The position numbers and the translations under genes were made by a program. From Palleronia pontilimi (lineage in GTDB: Bacteria > Pseudomonadota > Alphaproteobacteria > Rhodobacterales > Rhodobacteraceae), in assembly GCF_016412875.1 (NCBI RefSeq), contig NZ_JAEKPD010000015.1, forward strand, positions 62,001 through 126,000: a stretch of DNA of 64,000 bases, in the 5' to 3' direction. Shown here piece after piece: positions 59,937-64,000 of the stretch; within the stretch, counting starts at the first letter, position 1, and each line of letters begins with the position of its first letter. Below the pieces are notes generated by a model. It did not search any database and was not told the DNA's origin. It saw only the letters and a program-made list of their open reading frames with translations.

Positions 59937-60932
59937 ATGTTCAAGGCGCTGCTGGTAGAAAAGGACGACGAGGGCAAGACGCATGCAAGCGTTAAGGAGC
60001 TGGAAGACGACCGCCTGCCCGAGGGCGACGTCACGGTGGCGGTCGAGTATTCGACGCTGAACTACAAGGACGGCCTCTGCATCGGGCCGGGCGGCGGGCT
60101 GGTGCGCAATTATCCCCACGTGCCCGGTATCGATTTCGCGGGCACGGTCGAAAGCAGCGAGCACGAATGCTACAAGCCCGGCGACAAGGTCGTCCTGACC
60201 GGCTGGCGCGTGGGCGAAGCCCATTGGGGCGGCTATGCCCAGAAGGCGCGGGTCAAGGCCGAATGGCTTGTGCCGCTGCCCGAAGGCCTGACCACGAAAC
60301 AGGCCATGTCGGTGGGCACGGCGGGCTTCACGGCGATGCTGGCCGTGATGGCGCTGGAAGATCACGGGATCGACCCCGACGACGAGCATCCGGTGCTGGT
60401 CACCGGCGCGTCGGGGGGCGTGGGCTCGGTCGCCACCGCGATCCTGGCCAATCTCGGCTACGACGTGGCTTGCGTGACCGGGCGGCCGGACAACGCGGAT
60501 TATCTGATGGGACTGGGCGCAAGCCAGATCGTCGCCCGCGAAGAAGTGGCCGAGACCGTCAAGCGCCCGCTCGAGACCGAGCAATGGCAAGGCTGCGTCG
60601 ATGCGGTGGGCGGGCCGATGCTGGCGCGGGTGCTGGGCCAGATGGCCTATGGCGGATCGGTCGCCTCGGTGGGGCTTGCCGGTGGCGCGGACCTGCCCGC
60701 CAAGGTGATCCCGTTCCTGCTGCGCGGCGTGAACCTGCTGGGCATCGACAGCGTCATGCAGCCCTACGACAACCGGCTGCGCGCCTGGCAGCGCATCGCG
60801 TCGGACCTGCCCATGGACAAGCTCGAAGCCATGGTTCACCCCGCCAAGCTGCAGGACCTGCCGCAACTGGGCGCCGATATCCTGAAAGGCCAGGTCAAGG
60901 GACGGGTGCTGGTGGACGTCGCGGGCTCGTAA
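59937..60932 (+). CDS. acuI: Acryloyl-CoA reductase
   Basis: The 331-residue NADPH-dependent MDR enzyme reduces toxic acryloyl-CoA, formed in DMSP and acrylate breakdown, to propionyl-CoA. It shows STLNYKDGLCIGPGGGLVRNYPHVPGIDFAGTV, the nucleotide fold VTGASGGVGSVATAIL and VNLLGIDSVMQPYDNR, all typical of AcuI (YhdH group). GGGAGAG precedes the ATG, 11 bases after dmdA. A strong terminator follows, so it is the last gene of the five-gene unit. Confidence 0.94.
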   Translation: MFKALLVEKDDEGKTHASVKELEDDRLPEGDVTVAVEYSTLNYKDGLCIGPGGGLVRNYPHVPGIDFAGTVESSEHECYKPGDKVVLTGWRVGEAHWGGYAQKARVKAEWLVPLPEGLTTKQAMSVGTAGFTAMLAVMALEDHGIDPDDEHPVLVTGASGGVGSVATAILANLGYDVACVTGRPDNADYLMGLGASQIVAREEVAETVKRPLETEQWQGCVDAVGGPMLARVLGQMAYGGSVASVGLAGGADLPAKVIPFLLRGVNLLGIDSVMQPYDNRLRAWQRIASDLPMDKLEAMVHPAKLQDLPQLGADILKGQVKGRVLVDVAGS

Positions 60933-60959
60933 TCCGCGGGCCTGTTTTCTGACCATTCC

Positions 60960-60990
60960 AACGCGGCGGTTTGCGAACTGCCGCGTTTTT
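60960..60990 (+). terminator. Rho-independent terminator after acuI
   Basis: AACGCGGCGGTT and AACTGCCGCGTT form a 12-bp stem with one G-U around TGCG, followed by TTT. It ends the DUF2182 to acuI transcript, so the BCCT gene downstream has its own promoter in the remaining 112 bases. Confidence 0.85.
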
Positions 60991-61102
60991 GGTATCTTGG
61001 CGCGATCTGCTGTTCATCTGGTGCACAATCACCTATGTCGCGGCCTACCCGCGGGGCAGCCAACCCGCGAAGCAAATAAGAATAACGGGAAGGGACACCC
61101 AC

Positions 61103-62767
61103 ATGAAACCACCATTGACCGAACTTGACATCAAGACTTCCGACAGTGGCTTCTACGAAGGCTTCACCAAGCACGTCACGATCACCGCCAAGGTTCTGAT
61201 CGGCGCGCTGATCGTCTGGGCCGTGGCCTTCCCCGAGCAGGCGGGCGCGTTCCTGTCCAATATCAACAGCTTCATCCTGGCGTTCTTCAACGTCTGGTAC
61301 ATCTACGCCATCGCCCTGTTCCTGCTGACCTGCCTGATCCTTGCGGCGATCCCGTCCTCGGGCAAGCTGAAGCTGGGGCTCGAGCACGAAAAGCCGGAAT
61401 TCGGCAATTTCTCTTGGTTTTCCATGATGTTCGGCGCGGGCATCGGCATCGGGATGCTGACCTTCGCCACCGCCGAGCCGCTCTATCACTTCGCCTCGAA
61501 CCCCTCGACCATCCAGGGGATGACCGACGAAAGCGCGGCCAACAACGTGCGCTCGGCGTATCAGTATTCCTTCCTGCACTGGGGTCTGGGCGCCTGGGGC
61601 GCCTATGCGCTGGCGGGCCTGGGACTGGCCTTCTTCAGCTACCGGCGCGGCCTGCCGCTGACCATCCGCTCGTCGCTGACCCCGCTCTTCGGGTCCAGCA
61701 TGGAAGGCAAGTGGGGCCATGTCGTCGACGTGGTTGCCGTGGTCGCCACCGTGCTGGGCGTGGCCCAGACACTGGGCTTCGGGGTCGAGCAGTTCATCGC
61801 CGGGCTCGAACGGATCGGCTTCGGCGGCTGGCTGACCCGCCCCGATGGCGAGGGCGGAACGACCTCGACCACGCTGGGCATCATGTTCGCGCTGATGATC
61901 ATCATGGGCGCGTCGACCCTGTCGGCCCTGTCGGGCGTCGGCAAGGGCATCAAGTGGCTGTCGAACATCAACATGGGCCTGTCCTTCTTCCTGCTGACCT
62001 TCTTCGTCATCTTCGGCTCGACCTTCTTCGGCCTGTCGGCGCTTTTCGTCGGCATCTGGGACTACCTCGTGTCGCTGCCGGCCATGATGTTCACCGTCTG
62101 GGACGCCGAGGCCCCCGGAACCGAGGGTGAGCTTGGTGCGTGGCAATCCTCGTGGTCGGTCTTCTACTGGGCCTGGTGGATCGCGTTCGCGCCCTTCGTG
62201 GGCCTGTTCCTGGCGCGCATCTCGAAGGGACGCACCATCCGCGAATACGTGCTGGGCGCGCTGATCGTCCCCTCGCTCATGTGCTTCGTGTGGTTCGCGC
62301 TGGTCGGCGGCACCGCCATCGACCTGGAGCTGAACGGCAATGCCGGGGGCGCCATCACCGGCGCGGGGCAGGAGGACCAGCTGTTCGCCATGCTGGCCGT
62401 CATGCTGCAACCGACGCTGGCGTGGATCTTCTCGGTGATCGTGGTGGTGCTGCTGCTGACCTACCTGGTCACGTCGGCGGACTCGGCCGTGCTGATCATC
62501 AACACGATCAACGCGGCGGGCGACGAAGGCCCGAAAGCGCGTCCCCACATCATCTTCTGGGGGGCCGCGCTGGCGCTTGTCGTGGGCTCGCTGCTGATCG
62601 GCGGCGGCCTGTCGGCGGTGCAGACCGCGATGGTCATCGGCGCGCTGCCGTTCTCGGCGGTGATGGTGCTGATGTGCTTTGCGCTCTTCAAGGCGATCTG
62701 GCGCGACCACCGGCGCCAGAAGCAGGGCATCCCCGTGGTCTACGAGACCGCGACGCCCGCCGAATAG
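61103..62767 (+). CDS. BCCT family transporter (betaine/choline/DMSP type), first copy
   Basis: The 554-residue carrier has twelve helices. The BCCT hallmarks are MFGAGIGIGMLTFATAEPLYH (about residues 110-130), GFGVEQFIAGLERIG and the aromatic substrate segment WSVFYWAWWIAFAPFVG followed by ISKGRTIREYVLG. The MFGAGIGIGM form suggests Na+ coupling. Directly downstream of dmdA-acuI, DMSP is a likely substrate, but glycine betaine or carnitine are alternatives. GGGAAGGGA precedes the ATG at 61103; the open frame reaches 60971 without similarity. Confidence 0.9.
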   Translation: MKPPLTELDIKTSDSGFYEGFTKHVTITAKVLIGALIVWAVAFPEQAGAFLSNINSFILAFFNVWYIYAIALFLLTCLILAAIPSSGKLKLGLEHEKPEFGNFSWFSMMFGAGIGIGMLTFATAEPLYHFASNPSTIQGMTDESAANNVRSAYQYSFLHWGLGAWGAYALAGLGLAFFSYRRGLPLTIRSSLTPLFGSSMEGKWGHVVDVVAVVATVLGVAQTLGFGVEQFIAGLERIGFGGWLTRPDGEGGTTSTTLGIMFALMIIMGASTLSALSGVGKGIKWLSNINMGLSFFLLTFFVIFGSTFFGLSALFVGIWDYLVSLPAMMFTVWDAEAPGTEGELGAWQSSWSVFYWAWWIAFAPFVGLFLARISKGRTIREYVLGALIVPSLMCFVWFALVGGTAIDLELNGNAGGAITGAGQEDQLFAMLAVMLQPTLAWIFSVIVVVLLLTYLVTSADSAVLIINTINAAGDEGPKARPHIIFWGAALALVVGSLLIGGGLSAVQTAMVIGALPFSAVMVLMCFALFKAIWRDHRRQKQGIPVVYETATPAE

Positions 62768-62792
62768 GCCACCCAGCCATACTGCAAACCGT

Positions 62793-62821
62793 CCATCGCG
62801 ACCCCAGCCGGGTCGCGATGG
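62793..62821 (+). terminator. Rho-independent-like terminator after the first BCCT gene
   Basis: CCATCGCGACCC and GGGTCGCGATGG form a perfect 12-bp stem with loop CAGCC, followed by CATTTCATTGT. It separates the two BCCT genes. The remaining 169 bases before the second gene hold its presumed promoter, but I see no strong consensus. Confidence 0.8.
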
Positions 62822-62990
62822 CATTTCATTGTGACTTGTCCCGGTCTCGACCAAGGGTCTAGGCTGGGGGCACGCGCAAGGAACAAGGAACAAGGTGGCG
62901 CGCGATCCGGTTGCGTTGCCATATCCCGCCCGCGCCGATTGGCTGTCCGTGACCGACAGGCGCGCGCAAACCTGCAAGGGAGCAGACGCC

Positions 62991-64000
62991 ATGACAGACA
63001 CTTCCCACGATTCCCCGGAAGGGATCCCGACCCCGGAAGGTCAGGTCAACCAGATCGAGACCGATTACGAGATCGGTCAGGACAACATCACGACGCAGAT
63101 CGGACCGTTCGGCCTGGACATCCACAACCCGGTCTTCGCGATCTCGGGCCTGTCGGTCGTCATTTTCGTGATCTACGCGCTGCTGCTGCCCGAGCAGGCG
63201 TCGACCTTCTTCACCTGGCTGCGACCGGCGATCACCGACACGTTCGACTGGTTCTTCCTGTCCGCGGCCAACGTCCTGGTGATCTTCTGCCTCGTGCTGA
63301 TCTGCACGCCCTACGGCAAGGTCCGCCTTGGCGGCAGCGAAGCGACACCCGATTTCACCTACCTGGGCTGGTTCGCGATGCTCTTCGCCGCCGGCATGGG
63401 CATCGGGCTGATGTTCTTCGGCGTGCTCGAGCCGGTCTATCACATGGCGGTGTCGCAACCGCTGGGCACCGCGGTTCCGTTCGACGAGAACGGCAATGTC
63501 ATCCCCGGCGCGGTCGACGAGGCCCGCAACATGGGCATGGCCGCGACGATCCTGCACTGGGGCCTGCATCCGTGGGCCATGTACGCGGTCATGGCGCTGG
63601 CGCTGGCGCTCTTCAGCTATAACAAGGGCCTGCCCCTGACCGTCCGCTCGGCTTTCTACCCGCTGCTGGGCGACCGGGTCTGGGGTTGGTGGGGCCACGT
63701 CATCGACATCCTGGCCGTCTTCGCCACGCTGTTCGGCCTGGCCACCAGCCTTGGCTTCGGCGCCGAGCAGGCGGCATCGGGGCTGGAATACGTCTACGGC
63801 GTTCCCAACACCTCGACCACGCAGGTCCTGCTGATCACAGCGATCACCGCGGTGGCGCTCTACTCGGTGATGCGCGGCCTCGACGGGGGCGTGAAAGTCC
63901 TGTCCGAGATCAACATGGGCCTAGCGACGCTGCTGCTGATCTTCGTCTTCATCGTGGGGCCGAGCCTGGCGATCCTGGCCACCTTCCTGTCGGGCATGGT
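62991..64000 (+). CDS. BCCT family transporter, second copy (3' end outside window)
   Basis: The frame is open from an ATG at 62991, with AAGGGAG upstream, to the window end, giving 336 residues. A long acidic N-terminal tail (about 35 residues) precedes the first helix. BCCT motifs are MLFAAGMGIGLMFFGVLEPVYH, ILHWGLHPWAMYAVMALALALFSY and SLGFGAEQAASGLEY. The MGIGLMFFGVLEP form and the linker with NGNVIPGAVDEARN distinguish it from the first copy, so the two are diverged paralogues rather than a recent duplication. The substrate is probably a betaine or DMSP. Confidence 0.92.
   Translation, partial: MTDTSHDSPEGIPTPEGQVNQIETDYEIGQDNITTQIGPFGLDIHNPVFAISGLSVVIFVIYALLLPEQASTFFTWLRPAITDTFDWFFLSAANVLVIFCLVLICTPYGKVRLGGSEATPDFTYLGWFAMLFAAGMGIGLMFFGVLEPVYHMAVSQPLGTAVPFDENGNVIPGAVDEARNMGMAATILHWGLHPWAMYAVMALALALFSYNKGLPLTVRSAFYPLLGDRVWGWWGHVIDILAVFATLFGLATSLGFGAEQAASGLEYVYGVPNTSTTQVLLITAITAVALYSVMRGLDGGVKVLSEINMGLATLLLIFVFIVGPSLAILATFLSGM

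Noticed and set aside
60836-63001. Minus-strand open frame of 721 codons
   Set aside because: It covers the reverse strand of the first BCCT gene and two terminators; no family features.
1-64000. CRISPR arrays, insertion sequences, prophage or toxin-antitoxin modules
   Set aside because: No regularly spaced repeats, transposase or integrase motifs or phage structural genes are visible. The RHH gene has no toxin partner and is coupled to fumC.

Overview
This window is a 64-kb piece of chromosome from a GC-rich alphaproteobacterium, almost certainly a member of the Rhodobacterales (Roseobacter group / Paracoccaceae). The case rests on gene content: a circularly permuted two-piece tmRNA, an HvrA-type H-NS protein, SspB-alpha, a DUF1476 protein (zeta inhibitor of the F1 ATPase), ethylmalonyl-CoA pathway genes (ccr, ecm), and a DMSP demethylation cluster (dmdA-acuI with BCCT carriers). 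Almost all genes look like vertically inherited core or lineage-typical genes. I see no insertion sequence, prophage, CRISPR array or integrase, and no block of deviating base composition.

Layout. 1-2.7 kb: end of the succinate dehydrogenase operon, with three small exported proteins between sdhA and sdhB. 2.7-9 kb: an orphan HisKA protein, hvrA, ecm, a PlsB-like acyltransferase and ccr. 9-10.7 kb: a luxR-luxI quorum-sensing pair preceded by a small overlapping gene. 10.7-13.9 kb: RecD-like helicase, then TIGR02186/TauE membrane genes. 14-19.6 kb: a purine nucleoside ABC importer (BMP binding protein, double ATPase, two permeases) followed by purine nucleoside phosphorylase. 19.7-22.7 kb: rimI, tsaB, nfuA, a DUF1624 membrane protein and a universal stress protein. 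22.8-27.5 kb: putA with its divergent Lrp-type regulator, a TPR protein and a CAU tRNA.

27.5-31.5 kb: purM-purN, rnd, a lipoprotein and sufE. 31.5-37.1 kb: DUF1638, YbjQ, a free-standing corrinoid protein, a PA0069-type radical SAM protein, an EEP-fold protein and a homocysteine S-methyltransferase; the corrinoid and methyltransferase genes look like parts of a split B12-dependent methionine synthase. 37.1-41.7 kb: MprF-like protein, zeta subunit, purC-purS-nucleotidase-purQ. 41.7-45 kb: a DctB/DctD two-component pair whose regulator has lost the GAFTGA loop. 45-49.5 kb: RNase E with a long structured leader, an MFS carrier and a TusA-type protein. 49.5-53 kb: ccdA, then a translationally coupled hydrolase-like membrane protein and cytochrome P450.

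53-56.4 kb: minus-strand run of tmRNA, NTF2-like protein, sspB, fumC, DUF4169 and a ribbon-helix-helix protein; the tag RNA and its protease adaptor thus lie within 1 kb. 56.4-64 kb: DUF4345 on the minus strand, then DUF2182, DUF1326, DinB, dmdA and acuI in a tight plus-strand operon, followed by two BCCT carriers, the last cut by the window end.

The metabolic parts fit together. BCCT carriers import DMSP or betaines, DmdA removes a methyl group, and AcuI converts acryloyl-CoA to propionyl-CoA. Propionyl-CoA shares downstream steps with the ethylmalonyl-CoA pathway, of which Ccr and Ecm are encoded here. Succinate dehydrogenase and fumarase then carry the C4 products through the TCA cycle. 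The purine genes combine salvage (importer, phosphorylase) with de novo synthesis (purM, N, C, S, Q).
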